Part shown: positions 41,414-50,411 of the stretch, piece after piece | How the letters are laid out: each line of letters opens with the position of its first letter | Numbering within the stretch: position 1 is the first letter of the stretch | Origin: Elusimicrobiaceae bacterium | Lineage (GTDB): Bacteria; Elusimicrobiota; Elusimicrobia; Elusimicrobiales; Elusimicrobiaceae | Reading direction: 5' to 3' | Assembly (NCBI GenBank): GCA_017546175.1 | Contig: JAFYXM010000010.1 | Location: forward strand, 186,001-250,000 | DNA: 64,000 nucleotides | Notes under the pieces: generated by a model | Told to the model about the DNA's origin: nothing | Database searches by the model: none | What the model saw: only the letters and a program-made list of their open reading frames with translations | Position numbers and translations under genes: made by a program

Positions 41414-42091
41414 CTAATACCCGATAGGTACCATAAAAGTTTCTTCCACCGTTTCATTCACAATGGGTGTGGAATTTAATTCCGTAATAATATTTACCCG
41501 CAACATACTGTTCATACCCTCACGGCTATAATTACGTCTGCCGATCAACGGCACTTTGTAACCGGAAGCTGAGGTAGAAGGAATGTATTTCACATGGGTC
41601 AAAATCACTTCTGCTTCGTCAATCACATCATCACATTCCGGAGTATCATCTACGGAATGCTCATAGCGATAAATTTTCCCACCACGAATGGCATCTTCCG
41701 GCATGATGTTGGTGGTATCGGTACCATTTTCAAAACAATACGAAACAGACACCGGAGCACCGTCTTTATCGGAAATAGCCACATTATCCTTCGTAGCATT
41801 TTTGGTTAAGCGCAACAATAATTTACTTTTCCCCGCTTCTACCGTAAAAGAAGCTGTATCGCCGGAAACATCACAAAGAGCACAGTCATCTACTCTGCTG
41901 GCCGTCATGATATCGGTGCGCAAAGTACGCATAAAACGCGACAAATTATTGCGTAGCATAATACGGCTGCGGCCCACGCCGGACTCTCTCGCCGCGGCAC
42001 GAGTCAAAGACGCCAGCGATATGGCAATAAGTCCCACAATCATTACCGCCAGCAAAATTTCCGTCAACGTAAAACCTTTGTTATTTTTCAT
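41414..42091 (-). CDS. PilW/GspJ-like minor pilin
   Basis: 225 residues, the largest pilin of the operon. Leader MKNNKGFTLTEILLAVMIVGLIAISLASL with Glu +5; then a long soluble domain with CALC, and a C-terminal beta region. Size and place after the PilV-like gene match PilW, which with PilV and PilX forms the initiation complex at the pilus tip. Start overlaps the previous stop (ATGA). Confidence 0.78.
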   Translation of the reverse strand: MKNNKGFTLTEILLAVMIVGLIAISLASLTRAAARESGVGRSRIMLRNNLSRFMRTLRTDIMTASRVDDCALCDVSGDTASFTVEAGKSKLLLRLTKNATKDNVAISDKDGAPVSVSYCFENGTDTTNIMPEDAIRGGKIYRYEHSVDDTPECDDVIDEAEVILTHVKYIPSTSASGYKVPLIGRRNYSREGMNSMLRVNIITELNSTPIVNETVEETFMVPIGY

Positions 42092-42603
42092 AAACTGTAC
42101 CCATTACAAGAGATAGAAAAAGTCACTTTTATTTCATCAGCCGAAGAAGTATCCGCCTTATCATTGGCTCTCATATTTTGGCGAAATCCCGTATTGGTGG
42201 TTCTGGTCACCGTATAATAAAACTCAGAGTTGTTGGGGTCACACATCGGAGGAAGCAGGCAGTCAATATCGTGTCTTCCGTCATACAAAGGGACACCGAA
42301 ATAAACATAACCGTGTGTTTCATCTCCACACAAACCTCCCATAATATTTCCTGCGTATATTGAACCTATATCATCTCTCATCATCTCATCGGTTGCAGAT
42401 TTCGGATAAACATACACCTGCAACATCTGTTGCGCTTTTTCCACCGCAAGAGCCATTTCTTCACGGATATCCGGAGCAGAGCTTTTGCGAGAGGTACTCA
42501 ACAAAACCCCAAACGTTCCCGTAGCCACGATAGCCAGTAAAAGTAAAGCAATTAAGCCTTCCAGTAAGGAAACACCTTTTTTACTTTTTAAAATTTTTCT
42601 CAT
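42088..42603 (-). CDS. PilV/GspI-like minor pilin
   Basis: 171 residues. Leader KILKSKKG, then VSLLEGLIALLLLAIVATGTFGVL. The pattern with Val/Ser after Gly and Glu at +5 fits PilV/GspI. Soluble part has four Cys. In the order expected before a PilW homologue. Confidence 0.75.
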   Translation of the reverse strand: MRKILKSKKGVSLLEGLIALLLLAIVATGTFGVLLSTSRKSSAPDIREEMALAVEKAQQMLQVYVYPKSATDEMMRDDIGSIYAGNIMGGLCGDETHGYVYFGVPLYDGRHDIDCLLPPMCDPNNSEFYYTVTRTTNTGFRQNMRANDKADTSSADEIKVTFSISCNGYSL

Positions 42604-42606
42604 ATA

Positions 42607-43182
42607 TTACTCCAAATTCTCATAAATTTGACCGTCCCAACCAACAGCCATGTAATAACGGGTGGAGCCGTCTTCTAAAACAAAGTATTTATCACCGCCT
42701 AATTTTCTTTGTCCATCTTCTATATAGGCAAACATAGCCATCGTTCTATCATCGGCATCTTTTAATTGGCAAGTTTCCTTCGCATGAGAGCCGGCCGTCC
42801 AATGATCACAAAAATAAAAAGTGTACGGAGAAGAAGAAAAATCTTTCCAGTTGGCAAAACCACAGGAAAACAATTGTTCCGGTGAAGCATGACCCAGCGC
42901 CGTAGCAGGAATTCCGCTGGTAGAAATACTGCTGCAGGCTTGAGCAGAATAACCTTTGGCGGCTGTACCGATGAAAGAAGAATCTTCCTTTATATCCAGC
43001 CCTTTGGTATTCTGATAAAAAGATTTCCGTGCATCCAATAACTTCTTCAACCCTGCTTTGGCTTGAGAGTTACGAATGTCATAGCGAACGGACCGAATGG
43101 CCGGCACGGCAAAACTCACTACCAAGGCAATGATCAGCAGTACAAATAAAATTTCTATTAACGTAAAACCTTTTTTATTCAT
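42607..43182 (-). CDS. Minor pilin (PulG/GspH-like)
   Basis: 191 residues from the ATG at 43182 (AGGAGCAAG upstream). Leader MNKKG, helix FTLIEILFVLLIIALVVSFAVPAI, then RNSQAKAGLKKLLDARKSFYQN and a Cys-containing domain. The extension up to 43263 overlaps the previous gene and lacks a start signal. Confidence 0.82.
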   Translation of the reverse strand: MNKKGFTLIEILFVLLIIALVVSFAVPAIRSVRYDIRNSQAKAGLKKLLDARKSFYQNTKGLDIKEDSSFIGTAAKGYSAQACSSISTSGIPATALGHASPEQLFSCGFANWKDFSSSPYTFYFCDHWTAGSHAKETCQLKDADDRTMAMFAYIEDGQRKLGGDKYFVLEDGSTRYYMAVGWDGQIYENLE

Positions 43183-43192
43183 AGGCTTGCTC

Positions 43193-43735
43193 CTATAAGG
43201 GGATACAGGCTTCCGTTCCGTTTTCGGTGCGGCATTCCTCCGCGGCACCCGTTTCATATACACAATACGTGTTGGTTAAAAATTGGGCAGGCAGCTTGGC
43301 ATTTTCTCTTACGCGCGCACAAACCAACGGATAGGCACTATCTAATTGCTTTTTGCAAATTTCTTGACTGGGCTCGGTACCGCAGACCAAATATTCTATA
43401 TATTCATTGGTCCACGCACCCACTTCCATATATCCGCAATTAACCAAATCTTCCACATTAAAAATTTCAGGGAAAGCACCCGTTCCATAATTAAACGGAC
43501 AGGCCCCCATCACCTCCGGATTGCGCATTACATTCGCTTCCATCTTAATAGAAGGGTAATCCATTTTGACCCGTTGCAAACTGCTGGCCAACTGATTTGC
43601 CATGGCACGGCTTTGTGTCCAACGGCTTTCTGCTACGCTATTGCGGTATGCAGTCGTAGCAAATACGGCCAAAATACCTAAAATAGTAGCCGCTACCAAC
43701 AATTCCACCAATGTAAACCCTTTGTTATTTTTCAT
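43193..43735 (-). CDS. Minor pilin (PilE/PulG-like)
   Basis: 180 residues. Leader MKNNKG, helix FTLVELLVAATILGILAVFAT, followed by AYRNSVAESRWTQSRAMANQ and a Cys-rich domain with seven or so Cys (GACPFNYG, LVNCGYM, LVCGTEP, EICKKQL, ACIPL), unusual for the operon and suggestive of several disulphides. Confidence 0.82.
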   Translation of the reverse strand: MKNNKGFTLVELLVAATILGILAVFATTAYRNSVAESRWTQSRAMANQLASSLQRVKMDYPSIKMEANVMRNPEVMGACPFNYGTGAFPEIFNVEDLVNCGYMEVGAWTNEYIEYLVCGTEPSQEICKKQLDSAYPLVCARVRENAKLPAQFLTNTYCVYETGAAEECRTENGTEACIPL

Positions 43736-43746
43736 AGTTTTTCTAG

Positions 43747-44247
43747 TTAATTTTCAAGATTATGCAACATACCGTCTTCACGGCTGACCCAAGCACACTG
43801 ATAAGCTTGCGTCATATGATTAAGATTAACCATACAGGCAATGGCCCCTGCTTTGGTACATTTTGTGCCGCAATTGGCTGTTCCCTCCGTACTAAAGGAA
43901 AAAGAATAACCTTTATACTTTTGGCTTTGGAAATCTACTTTTCCCAAATACTGTTTACCCAACATCCAAGCAGCAGCTGTACTTGCCGTAGGGGCGGAAG
44001 AATAATCTGGCGTGTTGGAAGAAAACGCTGCAGAACTAATCTCTAAAGCCGGATATTCCTCCATCAGCATCTGCGTAGCCGTAGCCAACTCCACCAATAC
44101 TCCGGAAGCAGCCATATATTGCGTACGCGCCTGTGATTTTTTAAAAGAAGGCACCGCAAACATCGTCACCGTGACAGCTATCACCACCACAATCATTACT
44201 TCCAAGAGGGTAAACCCGTCGCAAAAAGCCTTCTTTTTAGAAACCAT
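43747..44247 (-). CDS. Pilin-like protein directly after pilC
   Basis: 166 residues from ATG 44247 (AAGGAGCGAAG upstream). Longer leader (MVSKKKAFCDG), then FTLLEVMIVVVIAVTVTMFAVPSF with Glu +5. The soluble part has two Cys pairs (CGTKC, and C...C later). The leader contains an unusual Cys four residues before the cut. First of the pilin block, possibly the major subunit of this system. Confidence 0.8.
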   Translation of the reverse strand: MVSKKKAFCDGFTLLEVMIVVVIAVTVTMFAVPSFKKSQARTQYMAASGVLVELATATQMLMEEYPALEISSAAFSSNTPDYSSAPTASTAAAWMLGKQYLGKVDFQSQKYKGYSFSFSTEGTANCGTKCTKAGAIACMVNLNHMTQAYQCAWVSREDGMLHNLEN

Positions 44248-44258
44248 ATCTTCGCTCC

Positions 44259-45485
44259 TTATTGGCCGCCGATTTGAGATAATTTGAAAATCGGCAAGAA
44301 AATAGATGCCACGATAATACCAATCAAAGCACCCACACCACAAATCAAAATAGGGTCAATGACAGCAGAGAAACGAGCAATAAACTGGTCCACGTTATCG
44401 GCATAGAATTTAGACAATGTACCGATAATATTGGGCAATTTACCAGATTCTTCACCCATGAGCATCATTTCCGTCATCAAGCCGGGAAATACGCCGGAAG
44501 CACGGAATGAATCTGAAATAGATTTACCGCCCGCCACTTGAGTTTTGGCTTGACGCAATGCATTTTGCAAAATAACATTGGTGTTAAAAGAATCTTCCAA
44601 TACCACAATAGCATTCAAAATAGTTACACCACTGCGCAAGAGAGTAGCCAAGGTGGTCAACATACGGGAATAGTAAATATTGCGCAGGAAATTACCAAAC
44701 AAAGGCACGGACAACAAGAAAGCGTGCCAACGTTTTTTCCCTTCCGGAGTTTTAATATAAAAACGAAAACCCAAGAATAAAGCAACCGAGGCTACAATCA
44801 GCAAAATACCGTGATTGATTAAAAAGCCGGAAACGCCCAGTACGATTACTGTAATCATAGGAAGTTCAATATTAAAATCTTTGAAGATTTGAGCGAAAGT
44901 CGGCACAATACCCAAAATAAAGTACACAAGTACGCCGACAGAGGCTATCGTCAAAATGGCCGGATAGGTGATAGCCGTAATAATTTTGCTCTTCATGCCT
45001 TCCTGTGTCTTGATGTATTGGGAAATCTGCCCCAAGGTATCAGCCAAGTTACCGCCTACTTCACCGGCTTGCACCAAAGATAACCAAATGTTGTCAAAGG
45101 TTTTCGGGTGACGGGCCAAGGCGGAGTGAAAAGAGTTACCCGCGGAAATATCTTTGGCTACTTGATTAAGCACCACTCCCAACTTCGGGTTAGAAGCATA
45201 TTCGCTTAAAAGCGATACGGCACGCACCAACGGCACACCGCCGGCAATCAACGTAGAAAGCTGCTCTGCAAAGAAGGCCAGTACGTGACCGGGCACTTTG
45301 CCGCCTACTTTTTTGGCACCGGCTGTTTTTCCAAACAAAGTACCGCCCGTGCCTTCCCGCACTTCCAGAATAATATACCCTTTATTCTGCAGTGCAAAAA
45401 TCACTCTTTCACGGCTTTCCGCATTGATATTTCCTTTCAGCGTTTTGCCGTTTCCATCTTTAACTACATAACTGTATTTTTGCAT
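44259..45485 (-). CDS. pilC: Type IV pilus inner-membrane platform protein
   Basis: 408 residues, normal length. N-terminal YSYVVKDGNGKTLKGNINAESR, then two T2SSF domains: FFAEQLSTLIAGGVPLVRAVSLL with the following PKLGVVLNQVAKDISAGNSF, and a second after YYSRMLTTLATLLRSGVTI; three membrane segments (about 170-190, 215-245, 375-400). It is the rotor that passes pilins into the fibre under PilB drive. Sits between pilB and pilins, as in most pilus loci. Confidence 0.94.
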   Translation of the reverse strand: MQKYSYVVKDGNGKTLKGNINAESRERVIFALQNKGYIILEVREGTGGTLFGKTAGAKKVGGKVPGHVLAFFAEQLSTLIAGGVPLVRAVSLLSEYASNPKLGVVLNQVAKDISAGNSFHSALARHPKTFDNIWLSLVQAGEVGGNLADTLGQISQYIKTQEGMKSKIITAITYPAILTIASVGVLVYFILGIVPTFAQIFKDFNIELPMITVIVLGVSGFLINHGILLIVASVALFLGFRFYIKTPEGKKRWHAFLLSVPLFGNFLRNIYYSRMLTTLATLLRSGVTILNAIVVLEDSFNTNVILQNALRQAKTQVAGGKSISDSFRASGVFPGLMTEMMLMGEESGKLPNIIGTLSKFYADNVDQFIARFSAVIDPILICGVGALIGIIVASIFLPIFKLSQIGGQ

Positions 45486-45497
45486 AAAACCCCTTTA

Positions 45498-47228
45498 TTA
45501 TTCGTCTGTAGTAATACTTAAAATTTCTTCAATGGTAGTCAAGCCTTTTACCACTTTTCTCCAGCCGTTTCCGCGCAAGTTCAAAGCTCCGCTTCTGTCA
45601 ATAGCGCGGCGCATTTCCACCAAGTCTTGCGTTTTATAAATAATGTTACGCACTTCTTCGTTAATGCGATACACCTCATAAATAGCACGGCGACCCATAA
45701 AACCGGTACCCACGCATTTGGGGCAGCCCACGGAACGATAGAACGTCCATGTGCTGGCTTCTTTCGGGTTAAAGTGACCTTCGGTAATAATTTTGGCAAT
45801 CATACCCGGATCAGGGCGATACGGTACTTTACAATACGGGCACAAAATACGTACCAAACGCTGCGCCGCCACCAAGGCCAAAGAGCTGGAAAGCAAGAAC
45901 GGCTCCATCCCCATGTCAATCAAACGAGGAATGGCACCCAAAGCTTCGTTGGTGTGCAGAGTAGATAACACCAAGTGACCTGTCAAAGCGGCTTTCAAAC
46001 ACGCTTCAGCCGTTTCGTTATCGCGCACCTCACCTACCAGAATAACGTCCGGATCTTGACGCAAGAACGAACGCAAGCCGGCAGCAAATGTCAAACCGAT
46101 TTGCGGCTTTACCTGTACTTGGCTGATACCGGCCAATTTATATTCCACCGGATCTTCCAACGTCATAAAGTTAAGCTCCGGTGTACGAATGGTGGTAAGT
46201 ACGGCGTTTAATGTCGTAGATTTACCAGAGCCGGTAGGACCGGTCAAGAAAATCAAACCGTGGGGTAAATTGGCCGCTTCCAAGAAGGCTTTCTTTTGTT
46301 CCGGCTCAAACCCTAATTTATCCACGTTCATTTCACCGGTACCGCGGTCCAAAATACGAAGTACCAACTTTTCACCATATACCGCCGGACACACAGATAC
46401 ACGGACCTCAATGGCACGGTTTTGATATTTAATACCAAAGCTACCGTCCTGCGGCAAACGTTTTTCGGCGATATCCAGTTTAGACAAAATTTTAATACGA
46501 GAAATAATAGCAGACAAAGAGTCTTTGTTGGGTGGTGTACGCTCATACAAAGAACCGTCAATACGGAAACGCAAGCTCACGCGTTCATCAAACATTTCCA
46601 AGTGAATATCAGACGTACGCTCTGCAATAGCTTGTTTTAAAATAGCATTTACTAATTTTACGTTTTGAGAAGAATTAGCCGACGTTTTATCCAAGTCCAA
46701 AGCACCGGATACCTGCACGTCTTCTTCAGAGGCTGTTTGACCGCCGGTTTTATCTTTTTCGGCTTCATTCACCACTTCTTCCAACAGGTTTTTATTCCCG
46801 TAAAAAACATCAATGACGGATAAAATTTGGCTCTTACTGGCAATAAAAGGCTGCACTTCACGTCCGACCATCATGCGGATATTATCCATCAAAAACAAGT
46901 TGGTCGGATCAAAAAAAGCAGCCGCCAGTTCGTCGTCCTCAATAAACAAAGGAACAACTAAATTTTCACGGGCAAATTTCTCCGGAATCAATTTTTGTAA
47001 ATCTTGATCTCTTTCCGGATTTAAAATACCGTTTTCTTTAGAAGCGTAAGGGAGAGAATGATGTTTTGCGCGGGCGGCCGTTACTTGTTCTTCCGTCGCA
47101 AAACCAAACGATACCAATGCATCGCCTACACTTACGTTGTTTTGGCGCGCATACAGTTCGGCCCTTTTCAGCTGTTCATCAGTCAGCGTGCCCTGCTCTA
47201 CTAAAATATCACCCAATTCTTTTGCCAT
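45498..47228 (-). CDS. pilB: Type IV pilus assembly ATPase
   Basis: 576 residues. N-terminal T2SSE_N domain (GDILVEQGTLTDEQLKRAEL), then the hexameric motor: Walker A GPTGSGKSTTL, Asp box (FMTLEDPVEYKL), Walker B DPDVILVGEVRD, His box LVLSTLHTNEA, and a zinc tetracysteine CPYC...CPKCVGTGFMGR. All marks of a PilB/GspE extension ATPase; the zinc ribbon excludes PilT. No PilT retraction ATPase is present in the window. Confidence 0.95.
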   Translation of the reverse strand: MAKELGDILVEQGTLTDEQLKRAELYARQNNVSVGDALVSFGFATEEQVTAARAKHHSLPYASKENGILNPERDQDLQKLIPEKFARENLVVPLFIEDDELAAAFFDPTNLFLMDNIRMMVGREVQPFIASKSQILSVIDVFYGNKNLLEEVVNEAEKDKTGGQTASEEDVQVSGALDLDKTSANSSQNVKLVNAILKQAIAERTSDIHLEMFDERVSLRFRIDGSLYERTPPNKDSLSAIISRIKILSKLDIAEKRLPQDGSFGIKYQNRAIEVRVSVCPAVYGEKLVLRILDRGTGEMNVDKLGFEPEQKKAFLEAANLPHGLIFLTGPTGSGKSTTLNAVLTTIRTPELNFMTLEDPVEYKLAGISQVQVKPQIGLTFAAGLRSFLRQDPDVILVGEVRDNETAEACLKAALTGHLVLSTLHTNEALGAIPRLIDMGMEPFLLSSSLALVAAQRLVRILCPYCKVPYRPDPGMIAKIITEGHFNPKEASTWTFYRSVGCPKCVGTGFMGRRAIYEVYRINEEVRNIIYKTQDLVEMRRAIDRSGALNLRGNGWRKVVKGLTTIEEILSITTDE

Positions 47229-47334
47229 TATTCTTTCCTTTACGCTCTTAAACTAAACCACTTATTTTAGCTTGCCCCCTTTTTTCATAAAGAGCAAAGG
47301 GGGCAAGACAGTTAAAAAAACTACTTTTTACTTC

Positions 47335-48918
47335 TTACTCCGCCAAGATGGTCGGGGTAATGAAAATCACCAAGTCCGTCGTGCTCTTAGATTTAGAGCG
47401 GCTGGTGAACAACCACCCCACTATGGGGATATCACCGAGCAAAGGTACTTTGCGGGTTTGATCCGTTTCGCGGGAAGTTAATAAACCGCCGATAACCACC
47501 GTTTGGCCGTTTTTCACACGAACAAGCGTAGAAGCAGCACGAGTGGTGGTATCTTTGCTGTTTTCAAAACCGGAGCTTACTACGTCAGAGTAAGACGGTT
47601 GAACATATAAAGTCACGTAGCCTTCGCGGTTTACCTGCGGCGTAACCTGCAAGGTCAAACCTACACGTTTTCTTTCCGCAGAGGAAGTGCTCATTTCCGT
47701 ACCGCCACTGCCGGACAAGCTTTGGGTAAAACCTACCGTAGCATCCGTAGAGGTGGTGATGGTGGCTGTTTTGTTGTTCAAGGTTACCACTTTGGGTTTA
47801 CCCAAGTATTTAGCTTCACCGCGGGTCAACAAACTTCTTAAAACGATTCTGAAAGCAGAGAAGTCCAACACACCGCCTTCGCTTTCGCCTTGACTGCTGC
47901 TCGTCGTCCTTGAACCATCTGCACCTTCAGTTGTGCTACTTGGACCGTTATTCAAATCCGCATTGCTAGGAAAGATCCAATCCCAACCACTGAGCTTGGT
48001 TTTACCATCAGTAGAATAACCACGCATATATTCAGAAAGAACTTCGCGTTTCGGACCGCTAAAAGATACAATGGTACCATCGCTTCCGCCGTATTCAAAG
48101 CCCAAGCTTAAACCGCTGGTTTTGCTGACTTCTACAATCTGGGCTTCAATCAAAATTTGGGGAGGTTTGATATCCAATTCAGCCAAGATGTTTTCAATCT
48201 GAGAGAAAACTTCCGCCACATCGGTAATGATGAGCTTATTGGTTCTGGGATCTACGGCAATGCGGCCCACAGGAGACAACATACTCTTTACGATACCGAT
48301 AATTTCAGCCGTACCGGAATAAGCATCGCCACCGCCGTTGGAGCCGGAACCGGACATACCGTCGGAGGAGCCACCGCCGAAAGAAGAACCGGAAACGCTG
48401 GATACGTCCTGAGACATAATATTGCTCATTTCGCTGGACGGAGAGCCAATGGATTGTAAAGAAATATAGCTCAACGTATAAATTTTAGTAATCGTATCCG
48501 GCGCATCATTGGAACGTTTGGTGACTACATAACTGTCACTTTTACCAATACGCTGGTACGTTAAACCATGCACGCGAAGCAAGGTATCTAAAGCTTCACG
48601 AACTGTTACTTTAGTCAAAGAAGCGGTTACCTTTTTATTGGCAAACTCTTCGCTCATGATAAAGTTAATCTGGGCTTGAGTCGTAATGCTGTTGAGGAAG
48701 GCCGATATGGGTACGTTAGAAACGCGAATGGACACTTTGCGGTCCAACGGAGATGCAACTTCCGTTTCTTTGTACAAATCCGGCTCCCCGGCTAACTTTA
48801 CGGTTTCTTCAGCCGAGATAGTGGTAGCCTCCGCCGCAGCATTTTGAGCTGCAACAGGAAGGGCACTGGTTCCGGCCGCTAAAAGCAAAGCCAGAAAAAC
48901 TCCTAACCGATTTTTCAT
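47335..48918 (-). CDS. pilQ: Type IV pilus/T2SS secretin
   Basis: 527 residues with signal peptide (RLGVFLALLLAAGTSALPVAA). STN/N0 domain (NVPISAFLNSITTQAQINFIMSEEF), an N1 domain interrupted by a ~45-residue Ser/Gly-rich loop (about 170-210), GRIAVDPRTNKLIITDV, and the secretin barrel (PPQILIEAQIVEVSKTSG, KPKVVTLNNKTATI, VTPQVNREGYVTLYVQPS, GQTVVIGGLLTSRE, PLLGDIPIVGWLF). A second Ser/Gly-rich loop (about 310-345) sits in the barrel. Smaller than PilQ of Proteobacteria because no AMIN domain is present. Confidence 0.94.
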   Translation of the reverse strand: MKNRLGVFLALLLAAGTSALPVAAQNAAAEATTISAEETVKLAGEPDLYKETEVASPLDRKVSIRVSNVPISAFLNSITTQAQINFIMSEEFANKKVTASLTKVTVREALDTLLRVHGLTYQRIGKSDSYVVTKRSNDAPDTITKIYTLSYISLQSIGSPSSEMSNIMSQDVSSVSGSSFGGGSSDGMSGSGSNGGGDAYSGTAEIIGIVKSMLSPVGRIAVDPRTNKLIITDVAEVFSQIENILAELDIKPPQILIEAQIVEVSKTSGLSLGFEYGGSDGTIVSFSGPKREVLSEYMRGYSTDGKTKLSGWDWIFPSNADLNNGPSSTTEGADGSRTTSSSQGESEGGVLDFSAFRIVLRSLLTRGEAKYLGKPKVVTLNNKTATITTSTDATVGFTQSLSGSGGTEMSTSSAERKRVGLTLQVTPQVNREGYVTLYVQPSYSDVVSSGFENSKDTTTRAASTLVRVKNGQTVVIGGLLTSRETDQTRKVPLLGDIPIVGWLFTSRSKSKSTTDLVIFITPTILAE

Positions 48919-48947
48919 CTATCCTCCTATAATATAAACGGCGAATG

Positions 48948-49787
48948 TTACTTCAATTGTACTTTCTTAGTAAATCTTTGGCCTTTGTACGTAAATACCA
49001 CAGACTCCGGCAATACCTGTACAATGCGCGCACCCAACACAGTGCTGCCGACAGTGTACACTTTATCACCGATAAACACTTCCTGTCCGATAATACCATT
49101 GATGCGGATTTTTCCGCGAATTTCACGAGAAGGATCGCGTAAGCGTTCCAACTCCAATTGACGTTGACGTTCAATTTCAGCCAAACGGCGGCGTTCTGCT
49201 TCAATTTTACGCTGACGCTCAGCTTCAATTGCACGCAATCTCTCTTCTTCACGGTGTTTCAACAACAAAGTATCATCAGCAGAAAGGGTTGGATCTCTAT
49301 CTGTCGGCGGAGTAAATAAGACCTTAATTTCTTTTTTCTGTGGCGCTTGCTCCACGCTCTTAGGCGTTTCACGGGCCGGCTCAAATTTTTCTTCCGTTCC
49401 CGCCGGAGCAGAAGCAATTTTTACAGGCTCTGCCACTACAGCCGTAGAAGCCTTCGTTTCTGCCACGGCCACCGGAGCCACTGCCTCTGCGGGAAGAGGT
49501 TTTACTTCTTCCGTATTCACTTTAGTTTCTTTCTTTGCCGCAGCGGGAGCACTCTTTTTAGCCGTTGCTTTCTTTGCAGCAGAAACCGCCTTTTTTTGGG
49601 GGGCCGCTTTTTTCTCAACCGGAGCAGCGGCCTCTTTTTCGGCAGCTACCAACGGAGATTTTTCTTCAAATAAAGTCTCCTCCGCCGGAAGCATCAAATC
49701 TGGCACTTCGGGCGCCACATCTATCGCAGCAAAAACCTGAGGTGTAAACGCTGCTAATAAGGTTAAAAATAATAGATTCTTTTTCAT
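48948..49787 (-). CDS. pilP: PilP-like periplasmic/lipid-free alignment protein with Ala/Lys linker and coiled coil
   Basis: 279 residues. Signal peptide (MKKNLLFLTLLAAFTPQVFA), ~110 residues of Ala/Lys/Pro/Glu-rich linker, a coiled coil of EERLRAIEAERQRKIEAERR type (about 175-215), and a C-terminal ~60-residue beta domain (IRGKIRINGIIGQEVFIGDKVYTVG, ending YKGQRFTKKVQLK) like the PilP/GspC homology region that docks on the secretin. No lipobox, unlike classic PilP. Lies between PilO and PilQ genes, as expected. Confidence 0.75.
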   Translation of the reverse strand: MKKNLLFLTLLAAFTPQVFAAIDVAPEVPDLMLPAEETLFEEKSPLVAAEKEAAAPVEKKAAPQKKAVSAAKKATAKKSAPAAAKKETKVNTEEVKPLPAEAVAPVAVAETKASTAVVAEPVKIASAPAGTEEKFEPARETPKSVEQAPQKKEIKVLFTPPTDRDPTLSADDTLLLKHREEERLRAIEAERQRKIEAERRRLAEIERQRQLELERLRDPSREIRGKIRINGIIGQEVFIGDKVYTVGSTVLGARIVQVLPESVVFTYKGQRFTKKVQLK

Positions 49788-50411
49788 TTATTTTCCCCCC
49801 TTAGCATCTTTAAACAGGGTTTTGGCAATTTTTTCTTTCGGGAAAATAGTATTAATTTTCATACTGACTTCGTTAGAACCCAAATTCTCCGTATCTTTCT
49901 TCAAAGAAAATTCGGAAACTTTCAAATATTCTTCCTTATTTTCAATATTTGCCAAAAGCTGCCCTAATTGGTTGTATGAAATTACCGCATTCATAGGAAT
50001 GCTTACCACCGTATAACCGGCATTAGTCGTATTTTCACTTTGTTCGGAACCCAATTTGGGGGTAATGCCTGATTCACGGGTAACCGCTACAATCTGACGC
50101 AACAACCAATCATTCTTCGCTTCCATATCCGGAAAGCGAGGCTCTAATTTTAAAAGCTTTTCTTTATTAGCCAAATATTCTTTTTCGCTTTTTTGCTGCG
50201 TTTGCACGGCATCTATTTGACCGTGGATTTTGCTATCTTTCTCTTGCAAAGCTTGATTACAATAGCGAAATCCCATAAAGACTATGATAATCACTACCGC
50301 TTGCTTGAGGAACAGCTTAAAGTTTCCCTCTTCAGCCACGGTCTTAATATCATTTAATCCTTTTTTAATGGACTCAAGGATTTTATTGGGTTTCTTCACA
50401 GATTTGTTCAT
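49788..50411 (-). CDS. pilO: PilO-like inner-membrane alignment protein
   Basis: 207 residues from the ATG at 50411 (AAGGAGG upstream). Cytoplasmic basic tail, one membrane helix (FLKQAVVIIIVFMGFRYCN), a coiled coil (SKIHGQIDAVQTQQKSEKEY), and a ferredoxin-like domain (AVTRESGITPKLG, then IPMNAVISYNQLGQLLANIEN). With PilN and PilP it links the inner-membrane motor to the secretin. Start overlaps the stop of the PilM-PilN gene. Confidence 0.82.
   Translation of the reverse strand: MNKSVKKPNKILESIKKGLNDIKTVAEEGNFKLFLKQAVVIIIVFMGFRYCNQALQEKDSKIHGQIDAVQTQQKSEKEYLANKEKLLKLEPRFPDMEAKNDWLLRQIVAVTRESGITPKLGSEQSENTTNAGYTVVSIPMNAVISYNQLGQLLANIENKEEYLKVSEFSLKKDTENLGSNEVSMKINTIFPKEKIAKTLFKDAKGGK

Noticed and set aside
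44012-44287. Plus-strand 91-codon frame over the pilC/pilin junction
   Set aside because: Antisense shadow of two well-supported genes, without start signals.
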